Shown one piece after another: positions 10,865-23,358 of a DNA stretch of 64,000 nucleotides. Numbering within the stretch: position 1 is the first letter of the stretch; every line of letters starts with the position of its first letter. The notes under the pieces are model-generated. The model worked only from the letters and a program-made list of their open reading frames with translations. It did not search any database and was not told the origin of the DNA. The DNA lies in contig JAECYW010000006.1 in the NCBI GenBank assembly GCA_023014335.1, positions 248,001 to 312,000 on the forward strand. The letters are read 5' to 3'. This DNA comes from Galerina marginata (Eukaryota > Basidiomycota > Agaricomycetes > Agaricales > Galerinaceae). The position numbers and the translations under genes were made by a program.

Positions 10865-11180
10865 AATTCACATTATACTACACTAACAATGCTAACTTAT
10901 CTCTCCTTGTCCAGTTCTCCCCGCTTACCCCTGGGGAATTGCATTTTTATCGCATCTTTTGCCCACATCTCGTCTCACATTTGTTCCTGTCTTTTTGTTT
11001 CGTAACGACTCCTTCCACGGAACGAAAGAGCCCGTTTGTTTCTTCATCCGAGGTATGTGATTAACCGGAACTCATCATATCGAGCTAGAGCTCGCATGCG
11101 CACATTCATTTTGTGCCGTTCTATGTTTCCTTTTCCCCTCCGGCCATTAACGCGGAGAATGTTCGTATCTTTATCGGTCA
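10865..11180. repeat. Dispersed repeat paired with 18025-18340
   Basis: A direct relative of 18025-18340. Shared landmarks include CTCTCCTTGTCCAGTT, AACGACTCCTTCCAC, CATCCGA, GTGATTAA and CGGAACTC, in the same order and spacing. It is diverged and carries no recognisable coding signal. Confidence 0.6.
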
Positions 11181-12242
11181 CCTCTTGGTGCCCTTTTGTC
11201 CTATCTTTGTGATGCTTCGACGTTGCCAATGGATTCTTTTCAGCTTCAGCCGTATCTCTTTCCACTATTCACATCACCATTTCAGTATTATCCTCAGTAT
11301 GGTATCATCCTTGCCATTCCAGTGACGTACTATTTGGCTGCTACTCGAGTAATCACATCTTAGGGTATAATACAGATTTCTCTTGATCAAAACATGAGTT
11401 TTGGGCGGTTCACTGGCCGGTCTTGGTGTAATCACAATTATTTTATTTATATTCTGGCACCGTCGCATGAGAGCAATAAAAGGGAAGAGGAACATGAGGA
11501 AATTTCCAGCGTTCTTTGTTAACACTAGGAAAAACGAACTCGGAAAAAATCCCGCAGTAACTGAGGCTCGGTCTATTCTACACTATTTATCCCAGTAATA
11601 CCTTCAAGACAAGGCGACCTTCAGAGCGCAAGTACCCAACCAACGACTTCATCCCCAATTTTATATACTGCAATTCCCCAATCTCAGAGAATCATACCAC
11701 CCTCTAAAACCACTCGGCGTGCGCAATATCCGTCGGCTCAGTCGGTTCTACATGAAAACTCCATCTTATTCTCGCCCACCAGGATATGAACCGTAATGTG
11801 CACTTACAACTCCTTCAATGTTTTTCGGTCACGCTCACTTATGAAGCTATAAAATAAAGGGCTGTGGCGCGATGGAAATCCGGAACTTCTGACGAGGGTA
11901 GAGGAAGGAGAGATTTAATACGCGCGTATTCCTTGCGTCATTCGATGATGGTGCACCTTAGGCGCCTGCCGTCCAAGGCTGTATTAATAAAGGATCGTTA
12001 TAATTAAGTAGAACCGTGGATAAAGATAGGTCACCCTATAATTAGCCTTCGGCAAACGGGCATCAATTATGTACCGAAAATCGCACGGGTGACATGCGCA
12101 GTGTGCGACCGTACATTCGTCTTTTTCTCTCCTCCACTGCGATGTAATCTCCTCTCCATGTTCAACTTCCCATAATACCTAAGCTCTTCAACGTCTCTTT
12201 CTCTCCACTGGGCGTTACACATACGTCAATCCCGTTGCTTGG
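11181..12242. other. Intergenic, upstream of phosphatidylserine decarboxylase locus
   Basis: No gene supported. A TATAAAATAAA stretch at about 11849 and pyrimidine-rich DNA with CTCTTTCTCTCC just before 12243 could belong to the promoter of the downstream gene, but this is tentative. Confidence 0.3.
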
Positions 12243-15200
12243 ATGTCTGCTCCCACCTCGGCGCCAACGTCAGCGACGGTTCAGAAGAGGACCAAATTCG
12301 AGCGCGTGTTGAAGGCGGCGGGACGTTTGCCGCGATTTCCAGCGATAAACCTCAAGGCTGGGTTGCGTAACAGCGTTGGCGTTGGCAGGAATGGAAACCT
12401 GTCGCCTAGCCCTGGAGAGATGCCCGTCGTACTGCTGAAGCTGCAGGTGTTGGGATGTTCAATACTTTCTTCCAAGGGGTCGGTTAATCCGTGAGTTTTA
12501 TTAAATTTGAGCTGAAATCACGACAAAAATAATGAACTAACTTGATCCTCTATGCTCAGGTTCGTCGTCGTCTCGTTGTTGAACAAAAAAACAGCCACCC
12601 CCGTGTTGAAACGAACGGCGAATCCAGTTTACCCGGTTCGAGATACCACGTTTGACTTTCGACTTTACCTATCTCTCGCGGACCGTCTTGGGGTCATGGA
12701 ACTTGTCGTTTGGGATAAGCAAACACTGACGAAGGAGTACATCGGCGAGGTCGCTATACCTCTCGAAGATTGGTTTGGAAAGGTTGAAGACGGGAAGGAG
12801 AAGGAGCGAGTGTTTGGGTTTGACCACCCAGGAAATGTGGTATGTCTTTTCTTATTTTGACTTTTTATTTATCAATGACTCATTGCTGCTCAGCCTTTCT
12901 CTCTCGACCTTGTCTCTACGCGAACCAACGTCCAAACTACGGGCAGCATCCAAGTCAAATTAGGATTTGCGCCAGCTCCCGACGCCGACTCCCTGAACTC
13001 AGTGGGATTCGAAGATGTTTACGCCGAACTTCTACGACGTAAACGACTGTCGTTGATATCTGCCCCACCCGTAAGCCCTTTTCATCTTTCCTGCTTCTTC
13101 ACATTCATCGCTCATCATTCGCCTTTTCTTTCATTCTAACAGACAGAAGGTGTTTGTACTATCCGTTCTTGCCCCGGCCCTCCCGTCCCGATTCAGTACG
13201 AAGACGACGGCGGGGTATCCTCTGACTCAGATTCAGTTGACGAGAACGAGGACGAAACAAGTAATCCTCCCGAAACAAGTAATCCTCCCGAAACTAAACC
13301 CGCCCCGAAGTCCTTACTCGATATGTACACGCCGCCCTCAACGTCAGTTACCTCAACCACCACTGGCTCAGAGCCGTCGACCACGCCCGTGTCGAAGCTC
13401 GAACCCAATCCCAAGACCGCCCAACGGAGGGTGGCGCTGCCTAGCACGCCTGTCAGGTTATCGATGCCCGCGACAGAACTCGACAGCTCGCCAAATTCAC
13501 CTACGTCAGCCAACCTTACCCACTTCGACTCCTGTCACAAGAAAGTCGGAGGATACGCTGACAACATTACCAACATCACTCCCGTCCGTCTCCTCGACCT
13601 CAACCTCGACCTCAACCTCAACCTCCAACCCCGCCCTCTCCTCCGTGACCCCGTCGATAGCGACGAGGTTCATCCCAAAGACGATTCTTCGCAGGTTTTC
13701 AGGCCTGGCAGGAGCAGGAGCAGGAATCCTAGGCCATGAACCAGCAGCCCCAAGCGTAATTGACGCAGGCACATCTGCAAAGGACGACGTGGCATCAGCA
13801 TCGACACCCGTAATCCTGCCTGCACCTCTTGAGCAAGCCAGCGGCGTTCCTAATCACATCGTCGACCGATCCGTCAACGGAGTAGGGGTAGGAAGCGGGC
13901 TTTCCATCTCGGAAGTTGGTCCGTCCTTTGGTCCGGCTGCTGCTGCTGCTGCTGCTGCTGGAGGCAGCACGGGGCTGGTAGGAACGAAGAGGAAAAGAGA
14001 TTGGGAATCCAAGCACGCGAACGATGTCGTTGGCGTTGTGGTTTTGGAGGTGGAAGGTGCAGATGATTTACCTGAATGGCCGAACGGTACGTTCTTCTCC
14101 TTGTTCTTTATTTCTCCCCACCTTCTTCCTCGTTTGTTCGACTATTTGTACATCGACTTGTTCCGCGTTCTATCATTCCGTTTTCCTATCCTTTCTGTCA
14201 TGGGCTTCCATTTCTTTTTCAATTGTCATGATCGATTTGACGATGTTTTTCGACCCATTGCTCTTCAAACTTTCTGTTCTTATTTTTGATCCAAAAACTA
14301 ATCCGTGCCTCTAGCGACCCATACAGGCTGGGACATGGACCCCTTCGTCGTCGTCGCCTTCTCCAAGAAAGTCTTCCGCACCCGTGTGTCATCAGGCATT
14401 CGCTCAACCCCGTCTTCGACGAAAAACTATTCTTCCACGTCCGCCGGTCCGAAACTGGCTTCCAGGTGCAGCTGACCATGCTCGACTGGGATAAACTCTC
14501 CGCGAACGACCTCGTTGGTGATGCTACCTTCGGAGTGAAGGAGCTGATCGATGACGTGGCGAAGCCTGATGAGGAGACCGGGCTGTATGCGGTTGGAGAT
14601 GACGACGAGCAGACGAACGGTGGCAAGGATAGGATGAAGGAATTCAAGTTGGAGCTGGCGACGGTCAAGGACTTGCCTGGGGGTGTGAAGCCTGTGATCC
14701 GATTTCGGTACGTTTTGTGCTCTTCGTCTTTTCTGGCATAGACTTATTCCGTTCCTCAGTGCACAATATCACCCCTATGACGAGCTACGCCAGCGCTTCT
14801 GGCGGCACTACCTCGCTCAATACGACACCGACAACACGAACGCCCTGTCCCGCCTTGAACTCACCGCCATGCTCGACTCATTAGGTTCCACCCTCGGTCG
14901 TTCAACTGTATCAACGTTCTTCACTCGATATGGCAAGGATCCCAAGATCGACGAGATCAGCCTCGATCAAGCTATCATCTGCCTCGAGGAACAATTAGCA
15001 CATCCGCGAGAGGAGCTGGACGTAAATGGAGTGGATGACGTGGCAGCTAGCAGCACCGCCGAGCCGATCGTCATGATCGCTGGCGATCATGGCGAGGAAG
15101 TGAAGCTCGATTTGGATTTGAGCTTCGGGGCGATGCATTTCTCGGGCCCGCCGCATGTGGTTCTCAATAGCACCGTGCACTCGACGCAGCCTATGCAGAT

Positions 15201-16869
15201 GTTGCTGGAGCATGCTGCTGCTGGGGTTGGCGGTGCCGTTGAAATAGTCAATGGGAACGGGAAGACAGGCGATGGCGAGAGCGACGGTGACGGTGACGTG
15301 TCTGAGTTGAACAGCACTTCTCTCCAAGGTGTCCAAGCTGCCGCTCCTTCCAACTCCAAACAAGTCGAGCGTGTCGTCAACGTCCACAACTGCCCGTTTT
15401 GCCATCGCCCTCGCTTAGACTCAAAACCGCCCGCCCATTGACGTCGTAACGCATATCGCCGCGATACTTGTGCGAGCCAGGACTGGACGAAAGTCAACAG
15501 GATTATGGTCGGCAATTTTTTCACCGCCAGCGAGGCTGAGCGGAAGTGGTACGTCCAAGTCATCATGGACGTGGCTGCGGGAGAGTATAGGCTCGGAGCA
15601 GTACGTTTTACGCATATACTCTTCTTTCCTATGATCAAGAACTGATATGTGTTCGTTCTCTTAGAATCCGGCCAATATTATCGTGCAGAATCGTACCACG
15701 GGGCTGCTGGAGGAGGAGAAGATGCAGGTTTATGTGAAGCTCGGGATTCCGTTGTTGTACAATGGGTTTTTGAGCGAGATGGAGAGCGAAGGAGGTGTGT
15801 TGGCTCGTTATTCTTTCTTCCCTCAGCCTCTCTTACTGACTCGTCCTTCGTCTTCTAGCTCATCGGCTCTTGAAGGCACTGTCGATCAAACAGGGTATGA
15901 AAACGATGACCCTGAGTCAGTCAAAGAGATTCCTAGCTTCATCGAGTTCCACGGGCTCAACGTCGACGAGCTCCTCGACCCTCTCGACTCATTCAGTTCG
16001 CCATATCCTTTATTCTAATAACTTCTCACTGACGATGTTCTCTTCTTAGAAACCTTCAACCAATTTTCTACAGGTTCATCTCGTTTTTCTAATTCTCCGC
16101 ATACATGCGTCTTAATGTGTTTCTTTTCCCTTTCACAGGAAACTCAAACCCTCTGCTCGCCCAGTCGACAGTCCCGACGACCCGTACCGCCTCGTCAGCG
16201 GCGCCGACTAAAGGGACGTGAATTCAGTGTCGCCCGTCTACTGGGCGAGGCGTACAAAGACGATGTGGAGCGGTACACGGGCGGCGCGCTAGCCATCTTC
16301 CGTTTGGCCCCGCAGGATTACCATCGGTTCCATTCGCCGGTGGAGGGTCGGATTGGGAAGATGACGTATATTGCTGGGGAATATTATACCGTCAACGTAA
16401 GTTTTCCGAATCGATTGTTCGCTATGCTCTCTAATGAACTGGCTTCGTGGTTTAGCCTCAAGCTATCCGGACTGCGCTTGACGTGTACGGCGAGAACGCA
16501 CGGAAGATTGTGCCCATCCACAATCCACAGTTCGGGCAGGTGATGGCGGTGTGCATTGGCACGATGATGGTCGGCAGCATACGAACGATGGTCGAGGAGG
16601 GGGAGTACGTGCAGCGGGGGCAGGAGTTTCGGTATCTCGCTTTTGGTACGTCGACTTCTGCTTTTACTCCCTTTCACTGCACTGGCTTGCGTGAACTAAT
16701 GCTGATGATGCCTTTTCGGTGATACTCAGGTGGCTCTACTATTGTATTCCTCTTCGAGAAGGGCCGCGTTCATTGGGATGAGGATCTGTTGATTAATGGC
16801 CGTCGATGTTTGGAGAGTCTCGTTCGTGTTGGGATGGGCATAGGGCGGGGCAGGAGAGTCGAGGGTTAA
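12243..16869 (+). pseudogene. psd2: C2-domain phosphatidylserine decarboxylase (Psd2-type), several frame breaks
   Basis: Homolog of the enzyme that decarboxylates phosphatidylserine to phosphatidylethanolamine. In order: N-terminal C2 domain (12423-13075); a long Ser/Thr/Pro-rich linker; a second C2 domain (from ANDVVGVVVLEVEGADDLPE at 14012, then DPFVVVAFSKKVFRTRV); an EF-hand-like region (14760-15000); a CPFCHRPR cysteine motif (15392); the catalytic part with FHSPVEGRIG (catalytic His) and GGSTIV, the self-cleavage serine site, restored across the last intron (16645/16730). The stop is at 16867-16869. Introns of 50-80 bp are plausible. The frame breaks near 13510-13560, 14395 (an extra GT), 15425-15465, 15895 and 16065. 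At about 16197 roughly 17 residues expected between SGAD and KGREF are missing. The coding sequence is otherwise well kept, so this is a recent pseudogene, or an accurate gene with assembly indels. Confidence 0.8.
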
Positions 16870-18024
16870 CGTTTAAACTCGTTCGAAACATTCACAGTAC
16901 TACAACTCTCTCTGTATACGTTCTTAACTTACCCCCTTATTTATTTAGTAATAGGAAACCAAACCATTTTACTGCTCGGTCCTAAGTTTATCTATGCTCA
17001 TAGGGCTTTCCGTCAAAATTCAAAGTCGTGGCACTACTCGTCTAGAGGTACAAGATTTAGCCAGCGCTTACAATAGGATCTGGATTTCTGGGAAACGCCT
17101 CGTTTTCCGAACCTATTGACATCCCATAGCCTCCTGCAGCAACTACCTCCACCACGTCGCCCGCCGGATTTCTCTTGATTTTGGTCTCCAGATAGGGAGT
17201 GGCTAATGCCAGTCACTCTTTCGAGCCTTCTGCAATTCTCGGCAATAGCCCTGTTTGAAGCGTGAAACGCCTCTCGATTCCTGGTAGTCCGCCATTCGCG
17301 ATTGGTATCATGAATGCCTCTAGCGCTGGCTCGAGGTGCCGGATCTCAGGTGCGATTATTAGTAAACGCAACCTGAGGTACTAAAATACTCTTTATAAAT
17401 TGACTGCTCCCGCGAGACCAATCTGGGAGGTTCGATTGATGTGTGGACGGATAAAAATGTCCGTGGGAATTTCCGTTAAAGGCTCTTGATCAACGTCAAT
17501 CAACAGCTGTCTGCTTGACGTCGTCCACTTTGAACAAGCACGGAAGCGGGCTCAGCGCTCAGCGCCAACGTCCTCCGCCTCAAAAAAACCTCAATTCGAG
17601 TACCGGCTCACATCCTCTCTCACTCTCCTTCTGCCTCCACTCTGCTACTTTGTCGACTTCACCTCATCGAGGACCACAACGCTGCCATTTACCGATCGCC
17701 GAGCTCACACTGCGCAGCCTCTTGTCTATGGTCTAACCCTGCTGCCTAACTTCGATCGCCTTATTGCTATTGGAACTCGCTCTTTCCGAAGGAGATCTCT
17801 CTGTGATCTGAAATTGGGGAGAGAATCGTGGTTCTGCCAGCAGAGGCGTGCTAGAGAACCTGACGAGAATTTACCAGATTTTCGGCCTTACCTCTGGTGC
17901 ACTACGTGAGATTTTCTTCCTTTTCCTGCTCTTTCGTTGATTTTCCTACTCAGTACCCGCAGATGACTGCCAGAGACGACATTTTATTGGGTGATCGACC
18001 TTGTGGGTTTCACTTGTTAGTGTA
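16870..18024. other. Intergenic, nothing recognised
   Basis: Begins with the likely 3' UTR of the decarboxylase locus. Small frames around 17515-17736 have no recognisable features. Confidence 0.3.
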
Positions 18025-18340
18025 AATTCACTTTATATGGCCCCAACGATTCTGACTTACCTCTCCTTGTCCAGTTTTCCGCGTTTTCCACTGGAGAATT
18101 GCCTGTACCGTATATGGCATTTTTTTTTCGCATATCTCGTCCCGCGATAGTTCCTGTTTTTTGGTGTCATAACGACTCCTTCCACAGAGCGATTGAACCC
18201 ATCGGTTTCATCCGATGTTTGTGATTAATCGGAACTCGTGTAATCGAGTTGGAGCTCACATACACATGTTATGCATCTTTCTGGATTTTCTTTTATCCTT
18301 AGGTTATCACCGCGGAGAGTTGTCGCGTGCTTATCGGTCT
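18025..18340. repeat. Dispersed repeat paired with 10865-11180
   Basis: Diverged direct copy of the 10865-11180 segment, with landmarks in the same order. The pair lies on either side of the decarboxylase locus. Confidence 0.6.
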
Positions 18341-18441
18341 CTGGAAGCCATGCTGTTTATTCGGCCTAGCCTTCTTCGTAAATAGCTCAGGGTCTTGTTG
18401 TGAATCCACAGAAACATCATGAATTAATTCTATTTAACACA

Positions 18442-19150
18442 AACAGGATGTAGACCGGTGACCGGTCCCTTCCCAATGAGGAAACAAGAACGCAAAGCGT
18501 TTCCTCGATAGAGGGACCGGCATAACTGAGTTTGAATTAGCAGTGAATCCCTTATGATCGAAATCAGGCCTGGCGATCAGCCGGCATCGTCTGTCGTTTC
18601 CTAATAGAGGCAACGACATCAATTCTATTTTTATTTCAAGACGCTTTGAATCGGCTCAAGAGCGCTGTGCAAATATCGTCCTCTTCAATATACTTGTACC
18701 ACACAGATATCTTTAAAAACTTTTTATTGATAGATCATAGCCTTAAACATCTGAAAAATAGACAGAAATGTGACAGAAATGACCCATTCAACCCTCATCT
18801 GACACTTCGTAGCAATAGAGCCGCTTGCTTCCAAATTTCAGCCAGAACTTCAATTTTTTAAGAGAATTACCTGTATGAGAGTCTCTCTAATGTATCTAGA
18901 ATATGTATTGTGGGGAAATATGGAGGGAGAGGGTAAAGCGCAAAGGAATTTGTGAGATGCATTCCCAAAACGAATCAGTTTTGATGTCGTTGCCTTTATT
19001 AGGAAACGACGAACGATGCCGGCTGATCGCCGGAGTGATAAGGGATTGCCTACTAATTTCAGACGAGTTTCACCAGGCCCTCTATCGAGGAAACCCTCCG
19101 GGTTCTTGTTTCCTCTTTTAGATGGGCCGGTCACGAGGCTAAACAGGATG
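18442..19150. mobile_element. Non-autonomous Mutator-like element with 9-bp target duplication
   Basis: An element at 18451-19141 (691 bp) is flanked by the direct repeat AACAGGATG (18442-18450 and 19142-19150). Its terminal inverted repeats are about 165 bp long. The left begins TAGACCGGTGACCGG and the right, read inward, TAGCCTCGTGACCGG. Both arms then share GAGGAAACAAGAACGC/CCGG, TTTCCTCGATAGAGGG, GCGATCAGCCGGCATCGT and GTCGTTTCCTAATA. Long terminal inverted repeats with a 9-bp target duplication are the hallmark of Mutator-like elements. The centre encodes no transposase, so mobility would be in trans. Confidence 0.75.
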
Positions 19151-21930
19151 GTAGTTAAGACAGAAGAGCCAGGAGGAAAACGTGGAGAGCAACGGAGCGA
19201 CAACTGGATGTAAGTAAGGTGAATGTGAAAGGCGAATGTACGAGGATCGATAGACTGGAAACTGACGGATAGTAATAATTGGTCATTGCATGATCTCAAC
19301 GACAGCGGGGGCAAATGATAAAAAGACTCACCTCATCTTCTCGAGCGCAGCACCTTGAGCGGTGCTTCTTGCGATTATCAGGACAAATAAGCTTCAACTA
19401 ATCGACGGGCGGTATGCTGGGAGGCGCCATGCAAGCCAAAAACAAAGCAATATCAGTAGACAAGTCGAGAGAAGTGCATATATGCGCGTACCAGATGGAT
19501 GAAATGCTTGTTGGTCTGTTGGTCTGCTGGTGCTGATGCTGTATTAGTATATGCGTGTCTGTAGTGAGGGTAGGCCCACCTGATCCTATGCCACTTCCCT
19601 AAGAACCACCATCCCATGGATGTTGTGAGTCATGAAGAGACTCGCCGTCCGCTAGGGCCAACATATTCTAGCGAACAAGACGGCGCTGAGTAGTTGATTT
19701 TCTGTGAGCATGTAGAAGGGAACGTACGGCAGGCGGAGGCTTGAGCCTCCTTGAAGTACTTTGACAAGAATAGAGGAGACGCAGAAATGAGGGAAGGGAA
19801 ATTGTGACGATGGTGGTGGTTGAAGAGAAAGGAACAATTGAACTTCATCTTGAAAAAACTCGGCTTTCTGACCCAGCAGTGTGACATTATCACATGACGT
19901 CATTTTGTCAAAACAACTTCAAGTTCAAGTCAGTTCCTCTCCTGCGTTCGCTGAACGAAAACTCGCTCCATAGCATTTCCTGCATCCTTTCCCTTTGACA
20001 ACCTCTCTGACACACCAGCTCTCTTTGTTTATTCCGCCACACAAATCCTGGACCAATGAAGTGTCCAACGGTGCCGTGGAATTGAAGGTAACGTTCGCGT
20101 TGAGTGTGGGCTGAACTACTGCGGGGCATTGGAGAAACAAAGGGGGCCATGGGGTGGGTTTTGGCACTAGCGAAAATGCGAACAATCCACAGGCAGAGGC
20201 TCTGAAAAATTCGCTCCAAGTTGGCGGTGGTCAGATCCTCAAACGACTTGGCGACGCCGCGCATTTCTTGTCCTTCTACTTTTCCTACCTCCTCACGATA
20301 TCTAGGAGTGAGTTTTAGGTTAGAGTGAGCAAATAAGCTTCTTGGAACAAAACATCTACTGATATTTTCCAAGAACTAGAACTACAGCTCGTATCATTGC
20401 AAGCTGCATTTTCGCGCTTGGTACTCCTCCATTGATACACTAAACACGAAAGCACCACCGATTTCTCGTCGTCCTTGGAATTGGAACAATAGCTAGCAAG
20501 GGAACTTACAACTAGGTATGTACCTTCTGGTCTATTGCATCCTCTGACGTACTGAACACGCTGTGTCGTCATGTAGCTCAACATTGACTTTGCTGTTCCC
20601 CGTTCCACGATTCGCCCTTTCTCGCGAGCTCTGGACTCATTTAAAGTGTTCTTCCTGCCCACTACACAAATTGCATGTCCTTCTTTGCTTGCTCCACACC
20701 CTGCAACGGGAAAGAAAGCCCCTTGCCCTGCTAGGTTCTGCATTCCCAGTTCCCGAATGTACCAGTGAGTTCCTGCCTCCCCTTCTGAATCCGCAGCTAC
20801 TTTTGAAGTGTAAGCCCCCAACTTGTTTAGCTGCCACCGTTGTCTTGATAATATGCTAATTCGTCCTCTAACTGCGCCTAGACCTGCGCCAGTTGTGAGA
20901 AATTCCCATCTCCACTTTGGCAGCGTGGCGGTACCCGTCCTCCCTCATCCATCTCAGCCGTATTCCCATACTGCCTATCCCGCACCGCAGAACCATGGCA
21001 TTCTTTTCTCTCAAGAGCAGACCTCACACCAACTCCTAGCACCGACCGTATCATTGTGGCTCATGGAGGAGTTCCCTCCTTGAATTGCGGGTGTGAGAAG
21101 AGGCAAGTGGAGGGGAGGTGGCCGGGGCTGGTATGTGCTGATGTGCTGGAACCAAGGTTACTTACTGCTCGTACTCCTGCTCTTACAGCTGATAGGCGGG
21201 TGCGTTGTCGGTCGGGCTGGCGGTGTTCATTTGCAAATCTACGGCAACGGAAGCCGCGTGGAGGGCTATCGCGGATGAATTGCCCGCCCGTCAAACCCAT
21301 ATAAACAAGCACCTCCAAGTAAACTGTCACTGGCACACTCGTCGGCGCTGCTAGCTGTCCGGGGAACGCTAACGTGAGCAGGCGGAGGAAAACATGGAGG
21401 TAAGAAAGGAGGAGGATGCGCAGGGTGAGCAGGCGGAGGAAGGAGAGGAGGGCGGATGAGCGGCTTATGGCGCAGAGAGGGAAAACGAAGAGAAGGAAAA
21501 GAGATAAACGGGTCGTTGTGCTTTCGCGGGAATCCCGGGTGCGTTGCGGGGCGCGGAGGGAGAAGACATCGATGGAGGAGGCGCCCGGTGCATGCGGCGG
21601 CATTTACTGCTTGTCGTAAATTCCGCCTCTGGGAATGCCTCATAACTATTTCATGGGTCTTGTTTTCCTCTATAACAATTCTAAGCTGTATATAATTAGC
21701 CTGAATTTATCACGTTTACTTGCGAAGTCGGTTCAAGAGTTACAGCCAGAATATAATCTCTTAAAATTCTCCTAGGCTGTTCACAACTCAACCATATTTC
21801 TGACCGTCAATCATATTTGGGTGGGTGAGTTTGGAGTCCTTATATCTTGCCTGCATTTGTTGCAGCTCAAAGATATTCACTGATATTCTGCTGTCACAAT
21901 TTCGGCTACCTTATATTCACTGTCATCGAT
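19151..21930. other. Long intergenic stretch, uncertain coding potential
   Basis: Several overlapping frames occur on both strands at 19.9-20.8 and 21.0-21.6 kb. A minus-strand frame at 19925-20185 has a protein-like segment (DLCGGINKESWCVREVVKGK) with N-glycosylation-like sequons, but no start or exon partner is apparent. The DNA at 21.4-21.6 kb is purine-rich and low-complexity. Confidence 0.25.
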
Positions 21931-21960
21931 TATCCTAGATGTGCACTTTTGCTGATGGCC
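21931..21960. repeat. 30-bp motif identical to 54457-54486
   Basis: The 30 bases starting TATCCTAGATGTGCACTTTT are identical at both sites, and the flanks are only loosely similar (TATATTC-rich). No function is visible. Confidence 0.7.
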
Positions 21961-23358
21961 TGACTACCCAATTGGAACAAGCTCCGCGAAGAGAAGTTGA
22001 AGGCTAAGAAGGCTGTTAAAGCAATGTCTGCCTGAGATTGGCACGTCACTGGATGGGTCCCAAGGGTTTTGATAGGATATAGGTACCTAGTTTATTGAAT
22101 AACATATCTTCCAACTTTACCAGTTGGTGAGCCGGGTAAAAAAAGTGCACAGACTCGGAATCAGAGGGAGTACTTTAATCTGAAATAAAGCATAGCAGAG
22201 CCTGCAATCGCGCTGAGGAGAACTTCTTCATGAGTCTAAGTACGAATAGGTATAAGCACAGAATCCAAGAGCAAAATTTCGCACTAGAGTCCAGCAGTCC
22301 ATTGGTCAACGATGAAGTGAGGTGGTGCACCTTGAAAGTACTTTATTAGTCTCGGTCCTGTTTTTATTTTTCTCATCCTCGTTCTTTTCGTCAATTCCTT
22401 CACAGTGTACTCCTCAACTTCTCTTCTTACTAATTTTAAATATAACTACGCAATAGCCTGGAACTAGATCTGCAGCCGTTTGAATTTATCGATGTCTCCT
22501 ACTCACAAACGTGGCTTCGACGCGCCCGTTACCCTAAATAGTAATAAAGCAGTCGTACCATACCTAGGGAAAGTAGTGAAGTAGTGAACGTAGCTTTGCG
22601 ATGATCTCGCTCGAATTACACTTTGCTTCACTGTGATGAACCCTCGCATCCAGGAGGGGAAGGACCAAAATAGGTCAAGATGTCGCCTCATCATCGACGA
22701 TATCCTCCTTTTCTTCTTTAGACCTTCGTATAGAGTCCGTGCTTCTTGGATCGACGACGCAGACACGATTGCATGGAAATTGTGCAAGATGAGATGGATA
22801 TCATGGTGGACTAATTAAAGATCGAATTCGAAGTACGTTACTTGTGTTAAAAAATGATATAATATTGATGTTAAGCTCAACGACGTACACGGAAAAACAT
22901 CCACCTGGAATATACGAGTACTCCGTCGAAGTCCAATCGTACTTTGACTATTCAATGTTACTTCATTTTTCTCGTGTCGCTTTCACAGACCTACTTGCTC
23001 AACTTCAATAATTCCTATGGTAAAGCCGCAGGGCGATTGCTAGATGGCAATATGAACAGGCACCAATCTTGGAACATGTTCCCTTGTACATGAATTCTTC
23101 AAGGTTCCTTGTTAAATATATAGCAGTCCATGGTTGGCCACACTAAGCCTAAATGCATTCCTTGTAAGTATGTGTTAATATGGTTTTGTCAATCCTCCTA
23201 GGTAATGACAACTAATTCTAGGAGAATAGCAAGCTCAATTGCATGGATGAGATGAGTTAGGATACAGAGGAGTCGAAAAATAATCTTCTGATAGTTGGTC
23301 ACAAAGGATGTTTGACCCAATGATTACAAAAACCTATTGATCTCCAGCCATTTTAAAT
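21961..23358. other. Intergenic, nothing recognised
   Basis: AT-rich with short frames only. The right end (23280-23358) is the likely 3' region of the minus-strand SET gene. Confidence 0.3.

Noticed and set aside
13193..13772. Long minus-strand frames rich in Val/Glu/Gly
   Set aside because: They are the complement of the Ser/Thr/Pro-rich linker of the decarboxylase gene.
19925..20185. Minus-strand frame with sequons and a Cys-rich tail, possible secreted protein
   Set aside because: No start, signal peptide or partner exon could be found, and an overlapping frame of the same strand is longer. Evidence is too thin for a gene call.
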